Shown piece after piece: positions 17,494 to 25,602 of a stretch of 55,671 bases of DNA. The stretch is taken from assembly GCA_016212505.1 (NCBI GenBank), contig JACRGB010000021.1:1-55671 (forward strand). Reading direction: 5' to 3'. Position numbers and translations under genes: made by a program. Numbering within the stretch: position 1 is the first letter of the stretch; each line of letters begins with the position of its first letter. The DNA comes from Microcaldota archaeon. GTDB taxonomy: Archaea; Micrarchaeota; Micrarchaeia; Anstonellales; Bilamarchaeaceae. The notes under the pieces were generated by a model. The model made no database searches, was not told where the DNA came from, and worked only from the letters and a program-made list of their open reading frames with translations.

Positions 17494-18240
17494 TTAGCTT
17501 TGTTTTATCCATTCTAACACTTTGGCCAAATCCTTTCTTACCCCTTTCTTTCCAAAATACTTTAGTATGGTGATAACATCGCGCTCAAGGAAGTGATTTG
17601 CGCTCGGGTGCCTGGTTATTACTCCCTGGCCAAAATCAATCAAATACGGCGCTTCCTTCATTATGATGTTATACTCGCTCAAGTCCGCATGTACGAGCCC
17701 AACCTTATACATTTTTTTAACATCCCCAAGTATCAACTCAAGGTCTTTTTCCGGGTTTTCTGATTTGATCACATTAAGTGTAGGGTATGGGAGCTCCCCT
17801 TCGCCCAAAAATTCCATGATGAGCACATTATCAATCAGGTAATATGGTTTTGGCGCATGTACCCCGCCTTTTTGGCAGAGCTCCAAGTTCTTGAATTCCT
17901 TTCTTGCAAATGCCCTGACTATTTCGCGGTCGTTGTGTTTTATTTTTTCAAACCGCGGATCAGCATACAAATATTCGTCTTTTCTTGCAAATGGGGATGT
18001 TTCCCTCTTGTAGATCTTCACCGCTACAAAAGTCCCATCATTGGTTGTTGCGCGAAAGACATTGGCTTCCTTTCCTGTAGAAATCGGATAATCAACACTT
18101 TGCAAAATTCCTTTTTTTATGATTTTTGAAAGTACAATAAGCGTCTGGCGGTCAAAAACCTCGCTTTCAGTCTTGAACCGTTCCTTTAGCTGAAAGTCGT
18201 CTTTGGAAGGTTTTTTTCTTTTTGATATGGATCTGGCCAT
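17494..18240 (-). CDS. rio1: RIO1-type serine/threonine protein kinase
   Basis: A 248-aa atypical kinase of ribosome biogenesis (18S/16S maturation and late 40S/30S assembly). The RIO signatures are present: STGKEANVFRA in place of a glycine-rich loop, VAVKIYK (ATP lysine), the long flexible region after FARKEF, VHADLSEYNI as the catalytic loop and LIDFGQGV as the metal-binding loop. An N-terminal basic extension of about 25 residues is present. The order aIF2-beta, aIF1A, Rio1 on one strand groups initiation and small-subunit maturation, as in many archaea. The ATG at 18240 has no SD. Confidence 0.9.
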   Translation of the reverse strand: MARSISKRKKPSKDDFQLKERFKTESEVFDRQTLIVLSKIIKKGILQSVDYPISTGKEANVFRATTNDGTFVAVKIYKRETSPFARKDEYLYADPRFEKIKHNDREIVRAFARKEFKNLELCQKGGVHAPKPYYLIDNVLIMEFLGEGELPYPTLNVIKSENPEKDLELILGDVKKMYKVGLVHADLSEYNIIMKEAPYLIDFGQGVITRHPSANHFLERDVITILKYFGKKGVRKDLAKVLEWIKQS

Positions 18241-18263
18241 ATCGTGAATTTATTCATGATAGT

Positions 18264-18284
18264 CAAAAAAGCTATGCTTTTTTG
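18264..18284. repeat. Perfect hairpin between aIF1A and Rio1 genes
   Basis: CAAAAAAGC and GCTTTTTTG form a 9-bp stem with loop TAT. No T-run follows on the transcribed strand, so it is not an obvious terminator. It could be an RNA-processing signal. Confidence 0.4.
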
Positions 18285-18310
18285 TCATAAGTATCTTTCG
18301 AGAATGAGAT

Positions 18311-18646
18311 TTATATGTGCCCTTCTTCCTTGAGTATTTTGGCCTGTAGCGGGAAGTATCTCCAGATTATATCTCCCTTAATCTCGCCCTGTATTTCCCA
18401 TGGCTTGACAATTACAACATCGCCATCTTTAACCCAGATTTTGTTCCTTAACTTTCCAGGGATCCTGCACATCCGTTCTTTCCCATCTTTGCAGGCAACT
18501 TTCATTCGGGACCCGCCCATTAGTCCCATAACAATGCCCATTACTTCGCCTTCTTTTGGAAGCCTCATTCTTCTTCGTTCTTCTTCCTTGTTGAACGGTT
18601 GACCGCTTCCACCGCCGGGTTTTGGTCCTTTACTAATATAAGCCAT
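18311..18646 (-). CDS. eif1A: Translation initiation factor aIF1A
   Basis: About 111 aa. A Gly/Pro-rich basic N-terminal tail (YISKGPKPGGGSGQPFNKEE) is followed by the S1-like OB fold: RLPKEGEVMGIVMGLMGGSR, KERMCRIPGKLRNKIWVKDG and IWRYFPLQAKIL. aIF1A binds the small-subunit A site during start-codon selection. The ATG at 18646 has GGTGA 9 nt upstream. An in-frame ATG at 18661 would consume this SD, so it is rejected. The gene lies between aIF2-beta and Rio1 genes on the same strand. Confidence 0.9.
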   Translation of the reverse strand: MAYISKGPKPGGGSGQPFNKEEERRRMRLPKEGEVMGIVMGLMGGSRMKVACKDGKERMCRIPGKLRNKIWVKDGDVVIVKPWEIQGEIKGDIIWRYFPLQAKILKEEGHI

Positions 18647-18670
18647 AAAAAAAATCACCATTTTTTTATA

Positions 18671-18692
18671 ATTGACCGCCAAAGCGGTCAAT
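18671..18692. repeat. Perfect hairpin between aIF2-beta and aIF1A genes
   Basis: ATTGACCGC and GCGGTCAAT form a 9-bp stem with loop CAAA in the short gap between the two genes. On the transcribed strand it is followed by TATAAAAAAATGG (A-rich), so transcription probably continues. A role in mRNA processing or in setting stoichiometry is possible. Confidence 0.45.
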
Positions 18693-18701
18693 GCCAACAT
18701 A

Positions 18702-19106
18702 TCACCTTATCGATCTGCGCGCGCCGCAACTTTCACAAACCAGCTGTTTTAGCCCGTGGCTCGCTTCCTGCATGTGCGTATCTGGTTTGTTGCATTGCCT
18801 GCACATGACAAATTTGAGCACAAATTCCTCGAGTTTCTTGTTTATAATATCTCCCATGAGTTTTCTTTGGAGGATGAGCCGCTCGCCCTGAACACCTACT
18901 GGCACTGCGAGTTCCTTTGAAAAATATTTGCAAACTGATTCCTGGTCACGCCTTATTTTGTCACAAACTGATTTGAAGTTTTTGATTATGGTTTTGTTTC
19001 CTTCTGTGAAAAACTCAAATTTCGGGACTTCAAACCGCTCAGTAGTGGTTACCTTTTCCGGAAGGTTGGAATATATATTGCCTAATAACTTCTCGTATTC
19101 ATTCAT
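18702..19106 (-). CDS. eif2b: Translation initiation factor aIF2 subunit beta
   Basis: About 134 aa. The alpha/beta domain (VPKFEFFTEGNKTIIKNF, ..., LMGDIINKKLEEFVLKFV) is followed by a C-terminal zinc ribbon with two CxxC pairs (MCRQCNKPDT and VCESCGARR). aIF2 delivers initiator tRNA; beta modulates nucleotide exchange on gamma. The ATG at 19106 is preferred over a TTG at 19121 because the TATA box (ATTTTATAAG on the reverse strand, 19128-19136) lies about 25 nt upstream, indicating a leaderless mRNA. It heads the operon aIF2-beta, aIF1A, rio1 and the small frameshifted gene. Confidence 0.9.
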   Translation of the reverse strand: MNEYEKLLGNIYSNLPEKVTTTERFEVPKFEFFTEGNKTIIKNFKSVCDKIRRDQESVCKYFSKELAVPVGVQGERLILQRKLMGDIINKKLEEFVLKFVMCRQCNKPDTHMQEASHGLKQLVCESCGARRSIR

Positions 19107-19127
19107 GAAAGTAATTGTCAATGGAAT

Positions 19128-19182
19128 ATTTTATAAGTAGCTCCTCGGTCATTTTTTCTAAATATCGATTCATTTTTAAATA
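19128..19182. promoter_or_regulatory. Divergent promoters of aIF2-beta and the Ser/Thr kinase
   Basis: Two TATA boxes face outward. TTATAAAAT on the reverse strand (19128-19136) is about 25 nt from the aIF2-beta start. TTTTTAAATA (19173-19182) is about 25 nt before the kinase ATG at 19203. Both transcripts appear leaderless. Confidence 0.55.
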
Positions 19183-19202
19183 GTTTTTACCACTAGTGTG
19201 CT

Positions 19203-20081
19203 ATGATGAGACGTGTTGGTGGGGTGTTAACGGCCCCTGTTGGTCCGCAGGCTTCACCTTTTTCCGGAAAACTGCTGGATAATCGGTTCCGTATTGGCGA
19301 GAGATTGGCTGTGGGTGGTTTTGGCATGATTTATGCAGCCACTGATATTGCCACAGGCTCAAAAATAGTAGTTAAGACCTTAATTGCTGAAGGTGCACCT
19401 GGATCATTTCCATCTAATGCTTTTAGGAGGGAAATTTTAGCAAATTCCATGCTCCATCATCCTAATTTAGTTCGATTTGTCTATTCTGGCTATGCAGATT
19501 TTGGTTCTTTTATGGTCCAAGAGTTTTTTCCTGCAAAAACGTTCGCAGACTTTTTCGATTTCTGCTCCCCATCCTGGCCCGCGAGGATGCAGGATGCTCG
19601 TCCTGTTCTTATTGCAGTTGCAAAAGCTTTGGAACATAGCCACTCGCAAGGTATTATTCATGCCGATCTCAAACCCGCAAATATCCTTGTTGCTTCCTAT
19701 TCGGAAAGCGATATTCGCCTTATCGACTTTGGACTTTGCAGGTTTTTAGATCAGTCATTGAATTTTGGTATTGGTCTGCACACTTCTGGCAGTGACCGTT
19801 ATATGGCTCCAGAGCAATGCCTGTCTAATGGGATTATTGATGAACGCACCGATGTATATACACTTGGGATAGTTATTGGTGAAGTTTTGGATCAAATATT
19901 CTGTCCACAATCCCCTTCTTCCGGAGCTATCCAAATAACTGCAAGAGTTTCCGAGTCACTCACAGCTATGCTTAAGCGGGCAACTTCGCGCATTCCCAAT
20001 ATGAGATTTCCTAATATGAGCGAATTCCGAAAGGCAATTGAGGCTCTTTTTACTCCTGAAAACACCGTAGAAATATTTTGA
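19203..20081 (+). CDS. Hanks-type serine/threonine protein kinase
   Basis: A 292-aa soluble kinase that is almost entirely catalytic domain. It has the glycine loop GERLAVGGFGMIYAA, ATP lysine (IVVKTL), helix C glutamate (AFRREI), catalytic loop GIIHADLKPANILV with Ala replacing the Arg of HRD, LIDFGLC (DFG) and YMAPEQC (APE), then DERTDVYTLGIVIGEVL. HAD in place of HRD usually means no activation-loop phosphorylation is needed. No sensor, transmembrane or PASTA domain is present. It is transcribed alone from a leaderless promoter. Hanks kinases are uncommon in small archaeal genomes, and the target is unknown. Confidence 0.82.
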   Translation: MMRRVGGVLTAPVGPQASPFSGKLLDNRFRIGERLAVGGFGMIYAATDIATGSKIVVKTLIAEGAPGSFPSNAFRREILANSMLHHPNLVRFVYSGYADFGSFMVQEFFPAKTFADFFDFCSPSWPARMQDARPVLIAVAKALEHSHSQGIIHADLKPANILVASYSESDIRLIDFGLCRFLDQSLNFGIGLHTSGSDRYMAPEQCLSNGIIDERTDVYTLGIVIGEVLDQIFCPQSPSSGAIQITARVSESLTAMLKRATSRIPNMRFPNMSEFRKAIEALFTPENTVEIF

Positions 20082-20203
20082 CTTATCCCCAGTTCTCTGT
20101 TTTTTTGCCTTGGGAGCAACTATTTATACCTTAATCTTTTAACTCAAAGTAAGATTTTATCGCTTAGCAAATAATCGGCGAACAAATTTGGATTGATTGA
20201 ACT

Positions 20204-22372
20204 ATGGAACTAATCGTAGCAGAAAAGCCAAAAGTAGCGGAAAAAATTGCGCACGCTATCTCGGATAAGGTCGAGAAGAAAGTCCATGGCGGCATTAGCT
20301 ATTACGAATTAGAGCGCGATGGAGAAGAAATATTTGTCGCCCCGGCCGTAGGGCACGTTTTTACGTTAGTTGAAAAGCAAAAAGGCAGCGGTTACCCTTC
20401 TTTTGACATTGAATGGGTTCCTGCATATAAGGCAAATCCAAAGATTGCTGCCTATACCAAGCCATATATCGAGCTTCTCCAAAAATTGGGGCGAAAGGCA
20501 GATCATTTTGTTTCAGCTTGCGACTATGATGTTGAAGGAAGCACGATCGCCTATAATGTCTTTAGATTTGCCACTACCATAAAAGAAGGAAGCAGGATGA
20601 AATTTTCCGCTTTAACCAAGAGCGACCTTGCCGAGGCATACGAGAAGCGCGGCGATTTCGATTATAATAATGCCTACGCCGGTGAAACAAGGCATATTTT
20701 GGACTGGTATTATGGTATCAACTTAAGCCGGGCACTTATGAGTTCGCTTCGGGCGGCCTCAAGGTATCGGGTTCTGTCTATTGGAAGAGTTCAGGGTCCG
20801 GCACTTGAAGTTTTGGCTACTTTGGAAAAGGAAATCCGCGCATTTGTTCCAACTCCCTATTGGGAAATCAGCGCAAAAATTAACGAAATAGAATTTATGC
20901 ACAAAAACGGCAGGTTCGATCACGAACCAGATGCTGACTCTGCATATGAAAAAACAAATGGCAAAGCTGAAATCAAAAGTGTCGAAAAGAAAGAACAGGA
21001 TGTTCCGACGCCATCAAATTTTGACTTAACTTCGCTGCAGATGGAGGCGTATAGGCTATTCAAATACTCGCCAAGCAGGGTTATGGAAATTGCGCAAAAC
21101 TTATATGAAGCATCAGTAATTACCTATCCAAGAACCTCTTCGCAAAAAATTCCCGATTCAATAAATGTAAAGGCAATACTTGCAGATCTGGGCAAAACCA
21201 CCGACTACTCGTCCCTTGTCAAAAAATTAACGCAAAATAAGTGGTTTACCCCTGTACAGGGAAAGAAAGAGGATCCTGCGCATCCGGCAATCCATCCTAC
21301 TGGCTTGCATTCATCGGCAGCAGGACCGGAAAAAAATCTTTATGATTTAATAGTCCGAAGGTTCCTTTCCTCATTTGCCCCAAAGGCAACTCGCGAGCGG
21401 ATGCGCGTGGAAGCAGATTCAAATGGCCAGCTATACGCTGCGTCAGGAAGCCGGCTGAAGGATAAGGGCTGGGTAGAATTTTACGGGGACTATTACACTC
21501 AGGAAGACACTGAGCTTCCGCCGTTTAAGGTAGGCGAAAAGCATAGCTTAAATGATAAGAAAAAAGAAAGGAAAGAAACCAAGCCTCCGAAAAGATACAC
21601 CCAGGCATCTATTGTTTCCGAACTGGAAGATCGCCACCTTGGCACCAAGTCAACCCGATCGGTAATTGTCGATACCCTTGTAAAAAGGGGATATGCCCAA
21701 GGCACCTCATCACTCGAAATCAGCGATTTTGGGATTAAGGTTTGCGATGTCCTGATGAAATACGCCCCTGAAATCCTAGATGAAAACTTAACAAGAAAGA
21801 TAGAAGATGAGATGGAAGGGATCCAGGAAGGCAAAGTCAACAAGGATGAAGTAGTTAAGGAAGGGAAAGAAATACTCATCCAAATTTTGGATAAGTGGAA
21901 GAAAAACGAAGCGAAAATCGGGACCGATTTGCTGGATGCTCTTAAAAATACTGAGGATAAGGAGCGTTTAGTTGGTACTTGCGATAAGTGCGGAAAGCAG
22001 CTTCGGATAATCCGGATGCGCTTTGGAAAGCAATTTATTGGTTGCTCTGGATATCCTGATTGCAGGAACGCATATCCGCTTCCTGGCGGTGCTTTTGTTA
22101 AGGTTACCGAAAAGCTCTGCGCCACCTGTAACAAGCCAACCGTGTTTGTAAAGCGGGCAAAGGCCAGGCCATTTACGATGTGCATTGACCCCAAATGCCC
22201 GACAAAAGCATCTTGGGGAAAGAAACCGGAAAAAAACGAAACAGAAAAAACCGGAAAAACAAAAGGCGGCGAACAAACAGAAGATAGCAAACAAAAAACT
22301 GAAGCTGGCGAAACTGCTGGCACAGTTGGCGTTGCTGACCCAACTAGTGATTCTGATGAGGAAAATCCTTAA
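20204..22372 (+). CDS. topA: DNA topoisomerase I (type IA)
   Basis: A 722-aa archaeal topoisomerase IA that relaxes negative supercoils by single-strand passage. The Toprim domain begins MELIVAEKPKVAEKIA and has SACDYDVEGSTIAYN (DxDxEG metal site). The catalytic tyrosine lies in SVITYPRTSS (about residue 307). Two C-terminal zinc fingers follow (GTCDKCGKQ...GCSGYPDC; LCATCNKPT...CIDPKCP). The last 50 residues are low-complexity Lys/Glu. The start codon of pgk lies 17 nt inside the 3' end. It is not reverse gyrase, as no helicase domain is present. Confidence 0.92.
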   Translation: MELIVAEKPKVAEKIAHAISDKVEKKVHGGISYYELERDGEEIFVAPAVGHVFTLVEKQKGSGYPSFDIEWVPAYKANPKIAAYTKPYIELLQKLGRKADHFVSACDYDVEGSTIAYNVFRFATTIKEGSRMKFSALTKSDLAEAYEKRGDFDYNNAYAGETRHILDWYYGINLSRALMSSLRAASRYRVLSIGRVQGPALEVLATLEKEIRAFVPTPYWEISAKINEIEFMHKNGRFDHEPDADSAYEKTNGKAEIKSVEKKEQDVPTPSNFDLTSLQMEAYRLFKYSPSRVMEIAQNLYEASVITYPRTSSQKIPDSINVKAILADLGKTTDYSSLVKKLTQNKWFTPVQGKKEDPAHPAIHPTGLHSSAAGPEKNLYDLIVRRFLSSFAPKATRERMRVEADSNGQLYAASGSRLKDKGWVEFYGDYYTQEDTELPPFKVGEKHSLNDKKKERKETKPPKRYTQASIVSELEDRHLGTKSTRSVIVDTLVKRGYAQGTSSLEISDFGIKVCDVLMKYAPEILDENLTRKIEDEMEGIQEGKVNKDEVVKEGKEILIQILDKWKKNEAKIGTDLLDALKNTEDKERLVGTCDKCGKQLRIIRMRFGKQFIGCSGYPDCRNAYPLPGGAFVKVTEKLCATCNKPTVFVKRAKARPFTMCIDPKCPTKASWGKKPEKNETEKTGKTKGGEQTEDSKQKTEAGETAGTVGVADPTSDSDEENP

Positions 22373-23579
22373 CTACGATGTTTCTGGAAAAACAATTTTT
22401 GTACGTGTTGATCTGAATTCTCCTGTTGAAAATGGAAAAATAACCGCAAGCAGCCGGATTTATGCTCATGCCAAAACTATTCATGAACTTAGCCACCGGG
22501 GTGCAAAAGTAGTTGTTTTATCTCATCAGGGCCGCGATGGCCACCCAGACTTCATAAGCCTCGAGCAGCACGCCAAATTGCTTCATGATATCTTAAGGCA
22601 CGATGTCCATTTTGTTGATGATGTAATTGGCGAAAAAGCCAAAAAGGCAATAGCCGGCCTGAAAAATGGTGAGGTACTGGTACTGGACAACGTCCGTTTC
22701 CTGCACTGCGAAACCCACCACAGCCACGATGTTGAAAATGAGCTGGTTGCCCACCTTGCGCCTTTAGCTGATTACTATGTTATTGATGCGCTTTCAGTTG
22801 CGCACCGAAACCACTCGAGCGTAGTCGGCTTTTCGAAAAAACTCCCCTGTTTTGCAGGCGATATCCTTGCGTCTGAGATCGAGGCGGTTTCAAAAGTCCG
22901 CCACAGCCACGATGTAACGTTTATTTTCGGCGGATCGAAAGTGGATGATTCATTTGCTGTTATGAAAAAATGGCTCAGCGACCGGCGCGCCCGTGAAGTC
23001 CTTGTTACCGGCGCACTTTCAGTCCTACTTCTTTATGCAAAAGGATATTCCGTAGGCGGCTCTTATGATTATTTAAAAAATTCAGGCCTTCTCACGCATG
23101 TTCCTGATGCAAAAGCGCTCCTTGAGCAGTTCGGTGGCCAGATAATCCTACCTGTTGATGTTGGGCTTTCAATTGATATGAAACGGGAAGAATGTGACTC
23201 TGATAAGATAGAAAAAGGCCAGATCTGGGATATCGGCGAGAAAACCATTGCTGCTTATGTTGAAAAAATTAGCAAATCTTCCTGTATTGTTATGAATGGC
23301 CCGGCAGGAGTCTATGAACTTGAGGATTTTTCAAAAGGCACAAAAGCCTTGCTAAAGGCAGTTGCTGATTGCGATGCTTTTTCCCTGCTAGGAGGAGGCC
23401 ATACGATAGCAGCTATTGAAAAGCTAGGAATCGACAAAAAATATTTTGGCTATGTCTCTTTATCTGGAAAAGCTCTGATAGAATACCTTTGCGGAAAATC
23501 ATTGCCTGGCCTGCTTATGCTAGATGAAAATGAATTGCATTTTCCGAATGTTCATGCGACAAAGGCTGTGAATCATTAG
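22356..23579 (+). CDS. pgk: Phosphoglycerate kinase
   Basis: About 407 aa, catalysing 1,3-bisphosphoglycerate plus ADP to 3-phosphoglycerate plus ATP. Landmarks are VRVDLNSPVENGKI, AKVVVLSHQGRDGHPDF, VLVLDNVRF, the DALSVAHRNHSSVVGF hinge and FIFGGSKVDDS (nucleotide site), with LLGGGHTIAAI near the end. The sequence is divergent from bacterial enzymes but complete. The ATG at 22356 lies 17 nt inside topA. The longer open frame upstream is only the topA tail read in another frame. The overlap suggests coupled translation with a topoisomerase. Confidence 0.88.
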   Translation: MRKILNYDVSGKTIFVRVDLNSPVENGKITASSRIYAHAKTIHELSHRGAKVVVLSHQGRDGHPDFISLEQHAKLLHDILRHDVHFVDDVIGEKAKKAIAGLKNGEVLVLDNVRFLHCETHHSHDVENELVAHLAPLADYYVIDALSVAHRNHSSVVGFSKKLPCFAGDILASEIEAVSKVRHSHDVTFIFGGSKVDDSFAVMKKWLSDRRAREVLVTGALSVLLLYAKGYSVGGSYDYLKNSGLLTHVPDAKALLEQFGGQIILPVDVGLSIDMKREECDSDKIEKGQIWDIGEKTIAAYVEKISKSSCIVMNGPAGVYELEDFSKGTKALLKAVADCDAFSLLGGGHTIAAIEKLGIDKKYFGYVSLSGKALIEYLCGKSLPGLLMLDENELHFPNVHATKAVNH

Positions 23580-23595
23580 GCGCTGATCGAAGTTT

Positions 23596-23931
23596 TCATC
23601 CCTGAGCTGGTTTTGGAACTATGTTTCCCTCTTCTGCAATATCTTCATTTTCTTTTGCCGCAACCTGCAATGCAAACTTATGGAGGTAGATAAGTGCTTT
23701 GCTTGATTCATTAACTTTATAGAGCTCCGCCCGTCCTATGCTTCTTGTTTTTTCTACAAAGCCCCATCTTTCAAGCAGTGGAAATATCTCATTTACTGTT
23801 TGCCATTGCAAATTGCATTCTCTTGCTATATCTGCTTTTGAAAAATCTATTTCTGGAAAATCTATCAAATACTCAAGAACTTTCGCCATTGAATGCTGTT
23901 TAAAAATTTCTGTTAACATGTTAGAATACAT
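23596..23931 (-). CDS. Winged-helix DNA-binding protein
   Basis: A 111-aa winged-helix domain: MAKVLEYLIDFPEIDFSKAD (helix 1), IARECNLQWQTVNEIFPLLERWG (helix-turn-helix) and FVEKTRSIGRAELYKVNE (wing). It resembles the small archaeal regulators grouped with ArsR/MarR-like families. The acidic C-terminal tail (ENEDIAEEGN) is unusual. The TATA box (TTTATAAAT, near 23950) is about 20 nt before the ATG at 23931 and 31 nt before an in-frame ATG at 23919, so either start is possible. It is convergent with pgk and divergent from the next small gene, whose promoter it may control. Confidence 0.65.
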   Translation of the reverse strand: MYSNMLTEIFKQHSMAKVLEYLIDFPEIDFSKADIARECNLQWQTVNEIFPLLERWGFVEKTRSIGRAELYKVNESSKALIYLHKFALQVAAKENEDIAEEGNIVPKPAQG

Positions 23932-24024
23932 GAAGAGAAATATTTATAAAGTATCTGTTTGAATACCTATTCAATATATGTTTAAATCAATATTGATATC
24001 AACCATAATAAATACGTGAAGATT

Positions 24025-24282
24025 ATGCCAGAAGTTTATTTAGATCCAAGAAAAAAGATTTTGTCTAAACTATTTCTACATCGTTACATAGGTGGCAAGC
24101 ATACCGAAGTTAGAAATATCCTCAAGGGTTTTCCTCAGGAAAAACACGATGAAATTCAACAGATAATAAAGGATCTGAATAATGAAGGTCTCCTTTTAAT
24201 TTATCCTAAAACTAATCAAATGCACTGTAGTTTAAATCCTGCTACTTTGAATTATGTTAAACAAGAGCTGGGCATTATTTGA
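24025..24282 (+). CDS. Small winged-helix-like protein, 85 aa
   Basis: An 85-aa protein with the helix pattern of a small winged helix: HRYIGGKHTEVRNILKGFPQ, then KHDEIQQIIKDLNNEGLLLI and a short strand region (YPKTNQMHCSLNP). No specific family is recognised. The ATG at 24025 has GTGA 5-8 nt upstream; the GTG at 24016 is part of that SD-like sequence. It ends 12 nt before the MTA/SAH deaminase gene, so they are probably cotranscribed. A regulatory role is inferred only from fold and position. Confidence 0.5.
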   Translation: MPEVYLDPRKKILSKLFLHRYIGGKHTEVRNILKGFPQEKHDEIQQIIKDLNNEGLLLIYPKTNQMHCSLNPATLNYVKQELGII

Positions 24283-24294
24283 TAGAGGTTCTCC

Positions 24295-25569
24295 ATGTCA
24301 ATTCTCATAAAAGATGCTACAATACTTACTCCTTCTGGCCCACTTCAGGGAAATCTTTTTATTGAAGAAAATTTAATTTCTCAAATTTCAAAATCGCCAA
24401 TAACAGAAAAAGCGGAATTTGTTGTTGATGGCCGGAAAAGGATTGTTATTCCCGGCCTAGTCAACACCCATACCCATGTTTCCCTTTCGATCCTTCGGGG
24501 TTATGGAGAAAATCTCCCCCTCCAGCAGTGGCTAAGTGAAAAAATCTGGCCTGCTGAAGCAAAACAATCCCCCAAAGACATTGAAGCTTCCGCACTTCTT
24601 TCGTTCTGCGAAATGGTCCGCTCAGGGACCACAACGTTTGCAGATATGTGCATATTTGATTCGAAAGAGGTTTTTGATGCAGCAACAAAAGTTGGCATGA
24701 GGGGGATAATTTCCCGGGCTGGAATTGATTTTGGAACATTTAGTAAAAATAAATTAACTGAAATAACTTCTTCGCTCAATTCTTCGTCCGAATATTCAAA
24801 TGAATTAGTAAAACCTTCGGTTGCTGCACACGCAGCCTATACTTGTTCGGAAGAATTGCTCATAAAAACAAAAGAACTCGCAACAAAAAAGAAATTGAAG
24901 TACCAAATCCACGTCAGCGAAACCAGAAAAGAAGTTTTTGATATTTTAAAAAGGACAAAAAAATATCCCTTCGAATATTTGGATTCGATAGGGCTTATGG
25001 ACCAGGATTCAATATTTAGCCATGCAGGCTGGCTGACAAAAAAGGAAATTGGTTTGGCCGGCAAGCAAGGGGTCAGTATTGCCAGCTGCCCGATTAGCAA
25101 TCTTAAGCTTGCTACCGGCGGGATCGCCCAGCTTTATGAACTTGATCAGGCAGGAGCCAACGTTTCTTTGGGAACCGATAGTGCTGCGAGCAACAACTCT
25201 TTGAATATGTTCGAAACTATGAAGATGGCAAGCCTATTGCAAAAGCACCACTACTGGAAAGCCGACATAATTGGCCCGAAGAAAATATTCGAGTTTGCAA
25301 CAATAAACGGGGCAAAAGCAATTGGTCTTAAGGATGCCGGAACAATTGAAGTTGGCAATTTGGCAGACCTTCTTATCCTGGATCGCGGCCCAAACCTTTA
25401 TCCGGAGCACGATCTCTATTGTAATTTAGTCTATTCAGCTGGACCCCAGAATGTCCGTGATGTAATTGTTAATGGAAAATTCGTTATGCGAGATCGGGTT
25501 ATTACAACTATTGCTGAAGAACAAATTCTGGAAAATGCAAATAAATCTGCCACCAATCTAGTAAAATAA
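24295..25569 (+). CDS. mtaD: 5'-methylthioadenosine/S-adenosylhomocysteine deaminase
   Basis: A 424-aa amidohydrolase of the MtaD/DadD branch, removing the amino group of SAH, MTA or 5'-deoxyadenosine to give inosine derivatives for salvage. Metal and substrate residues are visible: LVNTHTHVSLS (H59, H61), the HVSETRKE histidine, FSHAGW and the metal-bound Asp in SLGTDSAASNN. The N-terminal and C-terminal strands form the usual small beta domain. The ATG has AGAGGT just upstream. It could recycle SAH from the several methyltransferases in the window. The exact substrate is not decided by sequence. Confidence 0.85.
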   Translation: MSILIKDATILTPSGPLQGNLFIEENLISQISKSPITEKAEFVVDGRKRIVIPGLVNTHTHVSLSILRGYGENLPLQQWLSEKIWPAEAKQSPKDIEASALLSFCEMVRSGTTTFADMCIFDSKEVFDAATKVGMRGIISRAGIDFGTFSKNKLTEITSSLNSSSEYSNELVKPSVAAHAAYTCSEELLIKTKELATKKKLKYQIHVSETRKEVFDILKRTKKYPFEYLDSIGLMDQDSIFSHAGWLTKKEIGLAGKQGVSIASCPISNLKLATGGIAQLYELDQAGANVSLGTDSAASNNSLNMFETMKMASLLQKHHYWKADIIGPKKIFEFATINGAKAIGLKDAGTIEVGNLADLLILDRGPNLYPEHDLYCNLVYSAGPQNVRDVIVNGKFVMRDRVITTIAEEQILENANKSATNLVK

Positions 25570-25602
25570 GTAAAGGTCTGGTGGTTTAGCCAATATTATA
25601 TT

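Noticed and set aside
18264..18692. Terminators splitting the aIF2-beta/aIF1A/Rio1 operon
   Set aside because: Both hairpins lack a following T-run on the transcribed strand, so read-through is more likely.
21499..22323. 274-codon reverse-strand frame opposite topA
   Set aside because: Its composition (Ser/Phe/Leu-rich) mirrors the Lys/Glu-rich topA strand and it shows no motif. It is a shadow frame.
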